Shown: positions 27,284 to 35,518 of the stretch, piece after piece | Layout of the letters: every line of letters starts with the position of its first letter | Position numbering within the stretch: position 1 is the stretch's first letter | DNA from: Streptomyces cellostaticus | GTDB lineage: Bacteria > Actinomycetota > Actinomycetes > Streptomycetales > Streptomycetaceae | Reading direction: 5' to 3' | Assembly (NCBI RefSeq): GCF_023630175.1 | Contig: NZ_JALLIN010000009.1 | Coordinates: forward strand, 62,001 to 126,000 | Length of the DNA stretch: 64,000 nucleotides | Made by a program: the position numbers and the translations under genes | Notes under the pieces: model-generated | What the model was told of the DNA's origin: nothing | Databases searched by the model: none | What the model saw: only the letters and a program-made list of their open reading frames with translations

Positions 27284-27328
27284 GGCCGCGAGGGGCGCCC
27301 TCCGTTGACGAGGGCGCCCCTCGCGGCC
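27284..27328. terminator. Bidirectional terminator between glxA and cslZ
   Basis: A perfect 19-bp stem (27284-27302 with 27310-27328) and a 7-nt loop CGTTGAC. It overlaps the cslZ stop codon by one base and is the strongest hairpin noted in the window. Confidence 0.92.
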
Positions 27329-28353
27329 TACCCCTTGCCCGGCTCGACCAGCCCGAGCGCGTATTCGGCCCACCACTGGCCCGCCTTCGGACCGCCCTTG
27401 CAGGTGCCGTCCGACTCCCCCGGACGCTTGACCCACAGGTAGGCGTCGACCAGCGGGTCGTCCGTCCTGGTCGTCGGGGTCCGGCCCAGCGCCCGGCCGG
27501 GCGGGTTGCACCACCGCTGGGCCGGATCGCCGCCCGTCCAGGGGCCGTTGCCGTTGCGGCTGGTGTCGACGACGAAGTGCTTGCCGCCCACCTTCGCCGA
27601 GAGCCGCTTGCCGTAGGAGATGGAGTCCTCGGTGGAGTAGAAGTTGGAGACGTTGACGGCGAACCCGTCGGCCCGGTCGACGCCCGCCCAGCGCAGGGGC
27701 TCGAAGATCTGGTCGGGGTGGCCCCAGCCGGCGTTGCCCGCGTCCAGGTAGACCTTCGTGTTCTTCAGTGACTTCAGCCTGGCGACGGCGCCCTTGAGCA
27801 GGTCGTAGCGCTCCTCGTGGAGCTCGTCCGGGGTGCAGCCGTCGACGAGGTGCAGCACGGCGTCGGGTTCGAGGACGACGGTGGCGGTGCGGTCGCCGAT
27901 GCCCCGGGCCACGCCGTCGATCCAGGCGCGGTAGCCGTCGCCGTCGGTGGCGCCGCCCTGGGAGTACTGGCCGCAGTCGCGGTGCGGGATGTTGTAGAGG
28001 ACGAGCAGTGCCGTCCGGTCGGCCTTCTCGGCGGCCTCGGTGAAACCGCGGGCCTCGCTCTCGGGGTTCTCGGGGCCGATCCACTCCCCGGTCGGCTGCT
28101 CGGCGATCCGGCGGATCCGCTCGGCCTCGGACTTCTTGCCGGCCTTCCGATAGGCGGCGAGCTGGCGGGCCGCGTTGCCGTCCGGGTTCACCCAGAACGG
28201 GTCGGCGGACTTGGGCCGCTGGCCGATGTCCGCCTTCGCGTCGTCCGGCCCGTCCCCGCCGGACGAGCAGCCGGCGAGCAGCAGTGCCGCCCCCAGCACC
28301 GCCGCGGACACCCGTATCCGTGCCGCGGTGCGGGCCCCCCTGCTGTCGTGCAT
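27328..28353 (-). CDS. cslZ: GH6 endoglucanase lipoprotein CslZ
   Basis: A 341-residue secreted lipoprotein from ATG 28353, with lipobox LLLAGC near residue 29. The GH6 domain shows TALLVLYNIPHRDCGQ, VVLEPDAVLHL (catalytic Asp region), KVYLDAGNAGW, GFAVNVSNFY and the C-terminal WVKRPGESDGTC motif. It cleaves beta-1,4 glucan and is thought to trim the CslA product or open the wall for it. It converges on glxA behind a shared terminator, matching the S. coelicolor SCO2836-2838 order. Confidence 0.93.
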   Translation of the reverse strand: MHDSRGARTAARIRVSAAVLGAALLLAGCSSGGDGPDDAKADIGQRPKSADPFWVNPDGNAARQLAAYRKAGKKSEAERIRRIAEQPTGEWIGPENPESEARGFTEAAEKADRTALLVLYNIPHRDCGQYSQGGATDGDGYRAWIDGVARGIGDRTATVVLEPDAVLHLVDGCTPDELHEERYDLLKGAVARLKSLKNTKVYLDAGNAGWGHPDQIFEPLRWAGVDRADGFAVNVSNFYSTEDSISYGKRLSAKVGGKHFVVDTSRNGNGPWTGGDPAQRWCNPPGRALGRTPTTRTDDPLVDAYLWVKRPGESDGTCKGGPKAGQWWAEYALGLVEPGKG

Positions 28354-28479
28354 GCGTTTCCCCCTGGGCGCATCGTTTCGAGTGCCAATCGTGGCACACC
28401 GCCGCGGGCGGCCACGAGGTCGTTCAGGGGGTGGGGCGCGGGGGCGCCCGGGCGCCGGATCAGGTGGTCGCGCCGGTGG

Positions 28480-29148
28480 TCATCCGCCGGTGCCGGTGAG
28501 GTAGGCGGAGACGACCACGTTCGCCGTGTAGCTGCGGCTCGCCCGGTCGAAGGTGCCGCCGCAGGTGATCAGCCGGAGTTCGGCGCGACCGGGTTTGCGG
28601 GGGCCGTACGCCGTCCCGGCGTCGAAGTCGTCGCGGGGCAGGACGCGCACGTCGTCGATGGTGAAGCGGGCGACCAGGCCGTCCGCGCGGACCACCCGGA
28701 CCGTATCGCCGGGCCCGAGCGTGCTGAGCCGGTAGAAGACGGCGGGCCGGGTCTCCGTGTCGACGTGCCCGACCAGCAGCGCGGTCCCCACCGCGCCGGG
28801 TTTCGTCCCGGAGCCGTACCAGCCCACCACTCCCGGCTGGTCGAACGGGGGCGGTTCGATGGCGCCCCGCGTGTCCAGCCCACGGGCCACGACCGGTGCG
28901 GTGACGGCCAGTCGGGGGATGTCGAGGCGCTGCGGCGGCGAGGCCGCGAGCGGCTTGGCCGCGGGCGGCAGCCGTACCGCCTCCGCGCGGCCGAGGCCGG
29001 CCACGTCGCCCGTGGCGGGCCCCGCGGGGCTCTGCGGTACGCCGGTGACGTCCCGTCCCCACAGCCACAGCCCGAGCAGCAGCAGCGTCCAGGCCATGAC
29101 GGTGACCAGGCGTCCGGTGGCGGGGCTGTGCCCGTTCTCTTCGGACAT
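28480..29148 (-). CDS. Class F sortase
   Basis: A 222-residue membrane-anchored transpeptidase. It has an N-terminal segment at residues 13-32, a Pro/Ala linker, then the sortase fold with catalytic His128 in VGHVDT and Cys196 in ITCGGTF, with Arg in the following strand. Class F is the actinobacterial branch of small sortases whose substrates are mostly unknown. It lies 15 bp after a minus-strand gene for an exported protein with a C-terminal membrane segment, so the two are probably co-transcribed. Confidence 0.9.
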   Translation of the reverse strand: MSEENGHSPATGRLVTVMAWTLLLLGLWLWGRDVTGVPQSPAGPATGDVAGLGRAEAVRLPPAAKPLAASPPQRLDIPRLAVTAPVVARGLDTRGAIEPPPFDQPGVVGWYGSGTKPGAVGTALLVGHVDTETRPAVFYRLSTLGPGDTVRVVRADGLVARFTIDDVRVLPRDDFDAGTAYGPRKPGRAELRLITCGGTFDRASRSYTANVVVSAYLTGTGG

Positions 29149-29163
29149 GGCCGCTGCCCGCGC

Positions 29164-29772
29164 TCAGTCCGTGCCCTGGCTCCGGCGGGACCTGCGCAGC
29201 CCGACGGCGGCCGCGGCGATCCCGGCGAGTGCCAGACCGGTCACCGCCTGGCCGGTGCCGGGGCCGGACCCGTCGGTGGCCACCGTGGCGAAGTGCGCGG
29301 TGCCGCCGCCGCCCGCGGCGACCGGCGCGACGGGCGAGGCGGCCGTGATGGGCGCGGCGGGCGGGTCGTCCGGCAACCCGGTGCCGCCGTTGCCGTCCCC
29401 CGGCTCCGGCAACAGGCCCGCACCCTTGCGCCCGATGGTGATCCTGCTGTTGAGCGCCACGTCGGCGCAGGTGATCCGTACGTCGTAGACACCGGGCGCG
29501 ACCGAGGCGCGCACCCGGGTGTCGCCGCTCAGGACACCCATGTCGGACGTCAGCCGGGCGTCGGCGACGAAGGCCTTCGAGGTGGCGACGGCCCGCGTCG
29601 CGCTGCAGCCGCGCACGCGCAGGGACACGTCGGTGCCGGGGGCCGGGGAGACGGGGGTCACGGAGACGCCCTGGCCGTTGTCGGTCGCGCAGGCGGCCGT
29701 GGTGAAGCCGGTGACGGCGAGCAGTCCGGCACAGAGAGTCCCGGTACAGAGAGTGAGGCGTTGTGAGCCCAT
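29164..29772 (-). CDS. Exported Gly/Pro-rich wall-associated protein, probable operon partner of sortase
   Basis: A 202-residue protein. It has a signal peptide (residues 1-28), a beta-sandwich-like domain with a Cys pair (VRGCSATR and VRITCADV), a long Pro/Gly/Ala stretch at about 120-170, a hydrophobic segment (about 172-190) and a basic tail RRSRRSQGTD. The layout is that of a wall-anchored protein, but no LPXTG or LAXTG box precedes the hydrophobic segment (it reads GTGQAVTG), so it may be a membrane-held partner rather than a sortase substrate. Function unknown. Confidence 0.75.
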   Translation of the reverse strand: MGSQRLTLCTGTLCAGLLAVTGFTTAACATDNGQGVSVTPVSPAPGTDVSLRVRGCSATRAVATSKAFVADARLTSDMGVLSGDTRVRASVAPGVYDVRITCADVALNSRITIGRKGAGLLPEPGDGNGGTGLPDDPPAAPITAASPVAPVAAGGGGTAHFATVATDGSGPGTGQAVTGLALAGIAAAAVGLRRSRRSQGTD

Positions 29773-29947
29773 CGTGAACCTCCAGACACTGGGAGGCTCC
29801 CCCGTAGCGCGCGCCTCCGCATCCTCGGGAGGCGCACGCTTACTCCGAACGGGTGGGTCCCGGTTTGAAGACGCCTGCTCAGGAGCCTGCTCACGACCTG
29901 CCCGCGGTCGGCGGGGGGCCTGCTCGGGCCGGTCACGGTCGCCCGCT

Positions 29948-29986
29948 GGGCTCCGGGGCCGGGTCGGCGGCCCGGTCCCGGAGCCC
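29948..29986 (-). terminator. Terminator downstream of the HAD phosphatase gene
   Basis: GGGCTCCGGG at 29948-29957 pairs with CCCGGAGCCC at 29977-29986, with further GC pairs inside. It lies 16 bp beyond the stop of the minus-strand gene at 30003. Confidence 0.7.
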
Positions 29987-30002
29987 GGAGCCGGTCCGGG
30001 CC

Positions 30003-30782
30003 TCAGACGAGGTCGACCACGTCCGCGATGGAGTCGACGACCTGCGAGGGGCGGAAGGGGTAGCGGTCGACGTCGTCCGGCTGCGTGACACCGCTCAGCA
30101 CCAGGAAGGTGCGCATCCCGGCCTCCAGGCCCGCCAGGACGTCGGTGTCCATGCGGTCACCGATCATCGCGGAGGTCTCCGAGTGCGCGCCGATCGCGTT
30201 GAGCCCCGCGCGCATCATCAGCGGGTTGGGCTTGCCGACGAAGTACGGCTTCTTGCCGGTGGCGGCGGTGATCAGGGCGGCGACCGAGCCGGTGGCGGGC
30301 AGGTCGCCCTCGGTGGAGGGCCCCACGTTGTCGGGGTTGGTGGCGATGAAGCGGGCACCGTCGTTGATCAGCCGCACGGCCTTGGTCAGCGCCTCGAAGG
30401 AGTAGGTGCGGGTCTCGCCGAGGATCACGAAGTCGGGCTCGTGGTCGGTGAGGATGTAGCCGATGTCGTGCAGCGCGGTGGTCAGACCGGCCTCGCCGAT
30501 GACGTAGGCGCTGCCCCCCGGCCGCTGGTCGTCCAGGAACTGGGCGGTGGCCAGCGCGGACGTCCAGATGTTCTCCACCGGCACGTCCAGGCCCATCCGC
30601 CGGAGCCGGGCGTGCAGGTCACGCGCGGTGTAGATGGAGTTGTTGGTGAGCACCAGGAAGGGCCGCCCCGAGTCGCGCAGCTTCTTCAGGAAGGCGTCGG
30701 CACCGGGGATCGGGACCCCCTCGTGGATCAGGACGCCGTCCATGTCGGTGAGCCACGACTCGACGGGCTTGCGGTCTGCCAT
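30003..30782 (-). CDS. HAD-IIA family sugar phosphatase (NagD-like)
   Basis: A 259-residue cytosolic hydrolase. The start is ATG 30782, since upstream residues lack the family pattern. Motif I is WLTDMDGVL (nucleophile Asp and general acid Asp), motif II FLVLTNNS, motif III contains the Lys in FVGKPNPLM, and motif IV is IGDRMDTD. The C2B-type cap between is that of NagD/NMP phosphatases. It dephosphorylates a sugar phosphate or nucleotide. Full length. Alone on its transcript. Confidence 0.9.
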   Translation of the reverse strand: MADRKPVESWLTDMDGVLIHEGVPIPGADAFLKKLRDSGRPFLVLTNNSIYTARDLHARLRRMGLDVPVENIWTSALATAQFLDDQRPGGSAYVIGEAGLTTALHDIGYILTDHEPDFVILGETRTYSFEALTKAVRLINDGARFIATNPDNVGPSTEGDLPATGSVAALITAATGKKPYFVGKPNPLMMRAGLNAIGAHSETSAMIGDRMDTDVLAGLEAGMRTFLVLSGVTQPDDVDRYPFRPSQVVDSIADVVDLV

Positions 30783-30924
30783 GCGTTTGCGTCTCCTGAC
30801 GTGCGTACGGCCGAGAACGGGGGCGCCGGAACCACGGCGTACCGACGCCACCAGCCTAATCAGGTGGCCGGGATCTTGACCCGGTCAGGTCGCAGGTCAG
30901 TGGGGACGCGAGGCGGATCCGTCC

Positions 30925-31857
30925 TCAGCGGCGCCGCCGGGCGAGCAGGTAGGCCGCGCCGCCGACGACGAGGAGCGCGGTGACGGCCGCCAGCAGCCCG
31001 TGGGCGAGGCCGGTCCCGGTCCGCGCCAGCTCCCGGGCCCGCTCGCCGGCCTGCTGCGCGGCCTCGGTGAACGGCAGTGCGCCGGTACCCGGGTCGGCAC
31101 CACCGCCCGTCGGCCGGGGTCGGGGAGCGGGGTCCGTGGAGCCGACCGGGGTCGCCGCCCCGGGAGTGGCGCTGTCGTCCGGACTCGCCGTACCGCCGGG
31201 ACCGGTGCTGCTGTCCGGACCGGCGGTCGCGTCACCGTCTCCCGGCGTCGGAGTCCCGCCCCCTTCCTGTTCCTGCTCCTCGTCCTGCTGGCCGTTCCCC
31301 CCGCCGGTGACGGAGAAGCGGTAGTCGTTGGACTCCCCGACCCACTCGCCGTCCTCGCCCCGGCGCTGCACGACGGCGGCGTTCGCGGTGACCCGGTCGG
31401 GCAGGGCGTCGGAGGTGAGGGAGAGCCTGAGCTTGACGGTGACGGTCCTGCCGGGCGGCACGGTGAACCCGTCGAAGCCCGCCGCGTCCAGCACGCCGAC
31501 CAGTTCCTGGGCGTCGGTGCTCTCGAAGCCGACGGGCAGGGTGCGGGTGCCGTCGTAGAACTCCAGCTTGGGCTGGGACGGCTTCAGGGCGCGCTTGTCG
31601 TCGACGAGCACGACGACCGGATGGAGGTCGCCGCAGGTCCGGGTGGTGGAGTTGGTGAGGTCGAGGTACCAGGTGCCGAATCCGCCACCCGCCTCGTAGG
31701 CGCTGGGACCACCGTGGATGCGGGTGGCCAGCGGGAAGGCACGGCCGCCGGGCGCCGCACACGTCGCGTCCGCCTGGGCAGCGGCCGACGGAACGGGCAC
31801 GAGCACGGCGCCTGCGGCAAGACCCAGGGACAGGGACAGGCACGCACACAGTCGCAT
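30925..31857 (-). CDS. LAXTG-anchored cell surface protein
   Basis: A 310-residue exported protein from ATG 31857 (GTG 31863 also possible). A signal peptide covers about residues 1-25. One globular beta domain (about 30-165) has a Cys pair and the GTWYLDLTNST and VTVKLRLSLTSD strands. A Thr/Pro/Gly/Asp-rich wall-spanning stalk follows (about 165-265). The end is a textbook sorting signal: LARTG, then 20 hydrophobic residues and ARRRR. LAXTG is recognised by class E sortases in Streptomyces, as with the long chaplins. No class E sortase is in the window, so anchoring would depend on a distant enzyme. Confidence 0.85.
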   Translation of the reverse strand: MRLCACLSLSLGLAAGAVLVPVPSAAAQADATCAAPGGRAFPLATRIHGGPSAYEAGGGFGTWYLDLTNSTTRTCGDLHPVVVLVDDKRALKPSQPKLEFYDGTRTLPVGFESTDAQELVGVLDAAGFDGFTVPPGRTVTVKLRLSLTSDALPDRVTANAAVVQRRGEDGEWVGESNDYRFSVTGGGNGQQDEEQEQEGGGTPTPGDGDATAGPDSSTGPGGTASPDDSATPGAATPVGSTDPAPRPRPTGGGADPGTGALPFTEAAQQAGERARELARTGTGLAHGLLAAVTALLVVGGAAYLLARRRR

Positions 31858-32149
31858 GAACACATGACCATCCCGGAAGGCCCCGGAAGTCCCGGCCCGC
31901 CACTCCGCAGCCCGCCCGAATCCTCCCCGCCTTTCACCCGGCTGCGGGCACCGGGCCGCGGAGCCGTGGGCATGCGGGCCGCCGCAGGACGACGCGGGTG
32001 GGCGCGGCGGCATCCCGCAGGCGCGGGCAGGCGGAACACCTCCGCCCCGCACCGGCACCCGACAAGCACGGGCAGCCGAGACACCCCCCGGACCGGGGAC
32101 GACGCCGCGTACTCCACGGCGCCGCCCACCGCAACGTCCCCGAAACGCC

Positions 32150-33355
32150 CTAACCCGCCGCCCGCCCGAACACCGGGGCCAGCAACAACTGCGCGGCCCC
32201 CTCGGCGACGACCCGCTCCCCACCGACGACCCGCACCGGCACGCTCTCCCCGGCCGCCCCCTCCCGCCGGGCCCGAGCGGCCAGCACCTCCGCGACCCCC
32301 GCCACGAAGACCTCCGGCGCCCCCGCCACGGTCCGCCCCCCGAGCAGCACCAGATCGATGTCGAGCAGCCCGACCAGATTCCCCGCCCCCACCCCCAGCA
32401 CCCGCGCCGCCTCACGCACCTCACCCCGCGTCACGGCCTCCAGGCACAGCACCTCGACACACCCCCGGTTCCCGCACTCGCACGCGGGCCCGTCGAGCTG
32501 GACGACCTGGTGCCCGAACTCCCCCGCCCCGGTCCGCGCCCCGCGGTGCACCTCTCCGCCGATCACCAACCCCGCGCCCAGGCCCGTGCCCAGATGCAGG
32601 TACGCGAACGACCGGCCCCCGCCCTCCGCACGGCCGGCCCCCGCACCACCGCACACCCCCACCGACAGCCCGAGTGCCGCCGCGTTCGTGTCCTTGTCCA
32701 CCACGACCGGCACCCCCAACCGCTCCGCCAGCGCGTCCCGCAGCGGGAACCCGTCCCACTCCGGAAACCCGGTGACCCGGTGCAGCACCCCCCGCGCGTG
32801 GTCCAGCGGCCCGGGCAGCGCCACACCCACCCCGAGCAGCGAACCGGCACCGGCGAGCCCCCCGGAGGGTCCTCCGGGGCCCGCGCTGCCGTCGCGCCCT
32901 CCCAGCGCCTCCCCCACCAGCCCCGACACCTCGTTCGCGACCACCCCCAGCACGGCCCGCGACCCGCCTCCGAGGTCCAGCGCGGCGCGCCGTTCACCCA
33001 CCACGGCCCCGTCGAGATCCACCAGCACCGCCCGCAGCTCGTCCCGGTCCAGGTGCGCCCCCACCGCGTGCCCGGCCTCCGGCACCAGCCGCAGCACGGT
33101 GCGCGGCTTGCCCCCGGTGGACGCCCGGCGCCCGGCCTCCGCCGCGAACCCCGCCTCCCGCAGCCGTGCGGTGATCTTGCTGACGGCCTGCGGGGTCAGC
33201 CCGGTCCGCTCGGCCAGTTCCAGCCGGCTGATCCCCGCCGCCCCGGCACCGCGCAGCAGATCCAGCACCAGTGCGGTGTTGTGGGACCGCACGGCGAACA
33301 GATTCGCCCCGACCGGCCCGCTCTTCGTCCTGCTCACCCTGTTCACACCGCCCAT
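32150..33355 (-). CDS. ROK-family transcriptional repressor
   Basis: A 401-residue protein from ATG 33355. The N-terminal MarR-like winged helix (residues 20-80: LVLDLLRGAGAAGISRLELAERTGLTPQAVSKI) is followed by a ROK sugar-kinase fold with the zinc motif CECGNRGCVEV and an ATP/sugar site (DKDTNAAALG). Such proteins repress sugar-catabolic genes until a sugar binds. It is divergent from an oxidoreductase gene, and the 56-bp gap holds a near-perfect inverted repeat (33381-33403) that is surely its operator. Confidence 0.9.
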   Translation of the reverse strand: MGGVNRVSRTKSGPVGANLFAVRSHNTALVLDLLRGAGAAGISRLELAERTGLTPQAVSKITARLREAGFAAEAGRRASTGGKPRTVLRLVPEAGHAVGAHLDRDELRAVLVDLDGAVVGERRAALDLGGGSRAVLGVVANEVSGLVGEALGGRDGSAGPGGPSGGLAGAGSLLGVGVALPGPLDHARGVLHRVTGFPEWDGFPLRDALAERLGVPVVVDKDTNAAALGLSVGVCGGAGAGRAEGGGRSFAYLHLGTGLGAGLVIGGEVHRGARTGAGEFGHQVVQLDGPACECGNRGCVEVLCLEAVTRGEVREAARVLGVGAGNLVGLLDIDLVLLGGRTVAGAPEVFVAGVAEVLAARARREGAAGESVPVRVVGGERVVAEGAAQLLLAPVFGRAAG

Positions 33356-33380
33356 CCCCCCATTGTCCCCACCGCTTGCA

Positions 33381-33403
33381 CTTTGGCAACAGCGTTGCGA
33401 AAG
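33381..33403. promoter_or_regulatory. Probable ROK operator (inverted repeat, 10-bp arms)
   Basis: CTTTGGCAAC-AGC-GTTGCGAAAG: the arms match at nine of ten positions. It sits in the 56-bp gap between the divergent ROK and Gfo/Idh/MocA genes, eight bases before the latter's start codon and overlapping where its promoter must end, so binding could silence both. Confidence 0.75.
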
Positions 33404-33411
33404 TAGGAGGC

Positions 33412-34485
33412 ATGACTGGTACCCCCCTCCGCGTCGGCCTGATCGGCTACGGCCTCGCCGGCTCCGTCTTCCACGCCCCGCTCATCGCGGCCACCGGGGG
33501 CCTCACCCTGGACACGGTGGTCACCTCGAACCCCGAGCGGCAGGAGCAGGTCCGCGCCGGGTTCCCCGACGTCCGTGTCGCCGGCACCCCCGAGGAGCTG
33601 TTCGGCCGGGCCGGCGGGCTGGACCTGGTCGTCATCGCCTCCCCGAACAGGACGCACGTCCCGCTCGCCACCGCCGCCCTGGAGGCGGGTCTCCCGGTGG
33701 TCGTGGACAAGCCGGTCGCGGGCACGGCGGCCGAGGCGCGGGAGCTGGCCGCGCTCGCCGAGGAGCGCGGCCTGCTGCTCTCCGTGTTCCAGAACCGCCG
33801 CTGGGACAACGACTTCCTGACCCTGCGGGCCCTGCTGGAGAAGGGGGAACTGGGCGACGTCCGGCGCTTCGAGTCCCGCTTCGAGCGGTGGCGCCCGCGC
33901 CCGAAGGGCGGCTGGCGCGAGTCCGGCGACCCGGCGGAGATCGGCGGCCTGCTCTACGACCTCGGCAGCCATGTCGTCGACCAGGCCCTGGTCCTCTTCG
34001 GACCGGTCACCGAGGTGTACGCCGAGACGGACATCCGCCGCCCGGGCGCGGAGACCGACGACGACACCTTCATCGCGCTCACCCACGCAAGCGGAGTCCG
34101 CTCCCACCTGCACGTCTCCGCGACCACGGCCCAACTCGGCCCGCGCTTTCGGGTCCTGGGCTCACAGGCCGGCTTCGTCAAGTACGGACTGGACCCGCAG
34201 GAGGCGGCCCTGCGCGCGAACCGGCGCCCCGGCACGAGCGCCGACTGGGGCACGGAGCCCGAGTCCCTCTGGGGCCGGCTCGGCGCCGGGGAGTCCCCGG
34301 TGACCGGCGGGGGCCGCCCCGTACCGACCCTCCCCGGCGACTACCCCGCCTACTACGCGGCCGTGGCGGCGGCCCTGACCTGCGCCGGCCCCAACCCGGT
34401 GCCCGCCCTGGAGGCGGCCGCCGCCCTCGACGTACTGGAGGCGGCCCACCAATCCGCCCGCGACAAGGTGACGGTGACCCTCTGA
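33412..34485 (+). CDS. Gfo/Idh/MocA-family NAD(P) oxidoreductase
   Basis: A 357-residue dehydrogenase from ATG 33412 with AGGAGG immediately upstream. The Rossmann loop is GLIGYGLAGSVFHAP; the catalytic Lys is in VDKPVAGTAAEA; FQNRRWDNDF and DLGSHVVDQAL (His) are typical of the YdgJ/scyllo-inositol-type branch. It acts on a cyclitol or sugar. Overlaps the next gene by ATGA. Control by the divergent ROK repressor is inferred from the shared operator. Confidence 0.9.
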   Translation: MTGTPLRVGLIGYGLAGSVFHAPLIAATGGLTLDTVVTSNPERQEQVRAGFPDVRVAGTPEELFGRAGGLDLVVIASPNRTHVPLATAALEAGLPVVVDKPVAGTAAEARELAALAEERGLLLSVFQNRRWDNDFLTLRALLEKGELGDVRRFESRFERWRPRPKGGWRESGDPAEIGGLLYDLGSHVVDQALVLFGPVTEVYAETDIRRPGAETDDDTFIALTHASGVRSHLHVSATTAQLGPRFRVLGSQAGFVKYGLDPQEAALRANRRPGTSADWGTEPESLWGRLGAGESPVTGGGRPVPTLPGDYPAYYAAVAAALTCAGPNPVPALEAAAALDVLEAAHQSARDKVTVTL

Positions 34486-34985
34486 TGCACCACCCCAGGA
34501 TCACCCCGAAGTTCGCCCCCGAGATCACCCCGAGCGTGGAGGAGCTGGAGGCGCAGGAACGCCGCCTGGTCTTCCGGCAGTTCACCTACGACGACGCGTG
34601 GGCGCTCGGCTCGCTCCTGGTCGAACTGGCCCGGGAGCGCCAGGCCCCGGTCGCCATCGACATCCACCGCGCCGGCCAGCAGCTCTTCCACGCGGCCCTG
34701 CCCGGCTCCACACCGGACAACGACGCCTGGATCCTGCGCAAGCGCCGGGTGGTGGAGCGCTACGGCGCCTCGTCCTACCTGGTCGGTGCCCGCTTCCGGG
34801 CCAAGGGCACGACGTTCGAGGAGTCCTCGCGCCTGGACGTCGACACCTACGCGGCGCACGGCGGCGCCTTCCCGGTCCGCGTCGAGAACGTGGGCGTCGT
34901 CGGCACGGTGACGGTGTCCGGGCTGCCCCAGCTCCAGGATCACCGCTTCGTCGTGGAGGCGCTGGAGCGGTTCCTCGGCCAGTAG
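34485..34985 (+). CDS. UPF0303/heme-degrading-domain family protein
   Basis: A 166-residue soluble protein starting at ATG 34485 within the previous stop. ALGSLLVELARERQAPVAIDIHRAGQQLFHAALPG and VVERYGASSYLVG are the HbpS/UPF0303 signature, a fold that in HbpS binds heme but is often found as a small accessory protein next to sugar dehydrogenases. It is in one operon with the Gfo/Idh/MocA enzyme. A hairpin at 34994 ends the transcript. Confidence 0.83.
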   Translation: MHHPRITPKFAPEITPSVEELEAQERRLVFRQFTYDDAWALGSLLVELARERQAPVAIDIHRAGQQLFHAALPGSTPDNDAWILRKRRVVERYGASSYLVGARFRAKGTTFEESSRLDVDTYAAHGGAFPVRVENVGVVGTVTVSGLPQLQDHRFVVEALERFLGQ

Positions 34986-34993
34986 GGGGCGGT

Positions 34994-35019
34994 GCGAAGG
35001 ACCCGCGCAGGACCTTCGC
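34994..35019 (+). terminator. Hairpin after the UPF0303 gene
   Basis: GCGAAGG at 34994-35000 pairs with CCTTCGC at 35013-35019 across a 12-nt loop. No U-run, which is common in Streptomyces. Confidence 0.55.
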
Positions 35020-35114
35020 GACCTCCCCGGGCCCGCCGGCGGGACCACCGTGCGGCCCCCTCCGGTTGGGACGGACGTGCCCGGTGATCACGGCACGCCG
35101 GCCGTCCGGAGGGA

Positions 35115-35415
35115 AGTGACCCGACGAGCGAGTCGCCGAACGGCGGGAGCACCGCCAAGGAGACCGTCCACCGGTACGGCGTCTGGAGCGTGGGCCTGCG
35201 CTCGGAGGACCCGTCCCTGCGCGGCGAGATCGCCGAGGCAGCCGCGGAACTGGAACAACTCGGCTACGGGGCGGCCTGGCTCGGCGGCAGCAGCGCGCCC
35301 CGGCACGCACTCCCGCTCCTGGGGGCAGGCCATCGACGGCGGCGACCGAAGCGCCCTCCCCCGCGAGGCATGGCGGCGCCTCTCCGCCCTACTTCGCCAA
35401 CGGCAGCGCCCTTGA
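35115..35415 (+). pseudogene. Remnant of an F420-dependent LLM-class oxidoreductase
   Basis: Frame starting near 35115 reads HRYGVWSVGLRSEDPSLRG, EIAEAAAELEQLGYGAAWLGGSS, the N-terminus of TIGR03620-type LLM F420 oxidoreductases. It loses family resemblance after about 35320. A different frame then reads GGDRSALPREAWRRLSALL to a stop at 35415, which looks like the C-terminus of the same family. About 200 internal codons are missing and the frames differ, so this is a deletion remnant with both ends kept. No ribosome binding site or start is left. Confidence 0.65.
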
Positions 35416-35476
35416 GAAGGGGCACGGGGAACTGCGCGACCAGCCGCACCCCACCCACACCCGAACCCCAACCTCA

Positions 35477-35511
35477 CCAGCTCCAGCTCCAGCTCCAGCT
35501 CCAGCTCCAGC
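35477..35511. repeat. Hexanucleotide tandem repeat (CCAGCT)5.8
   Basis: Five full CCAGCT units plus a partial one lie eight bases beyond the stop of the FAH-family gene and after the pseudogene remnant. A simple slippage-prone repeat; it contains PvuII-like CAGCT blocks and could form weak AGCT palindromes. Confidence 0.9.
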
Positions 35512-35518
35512 GGAGCGC

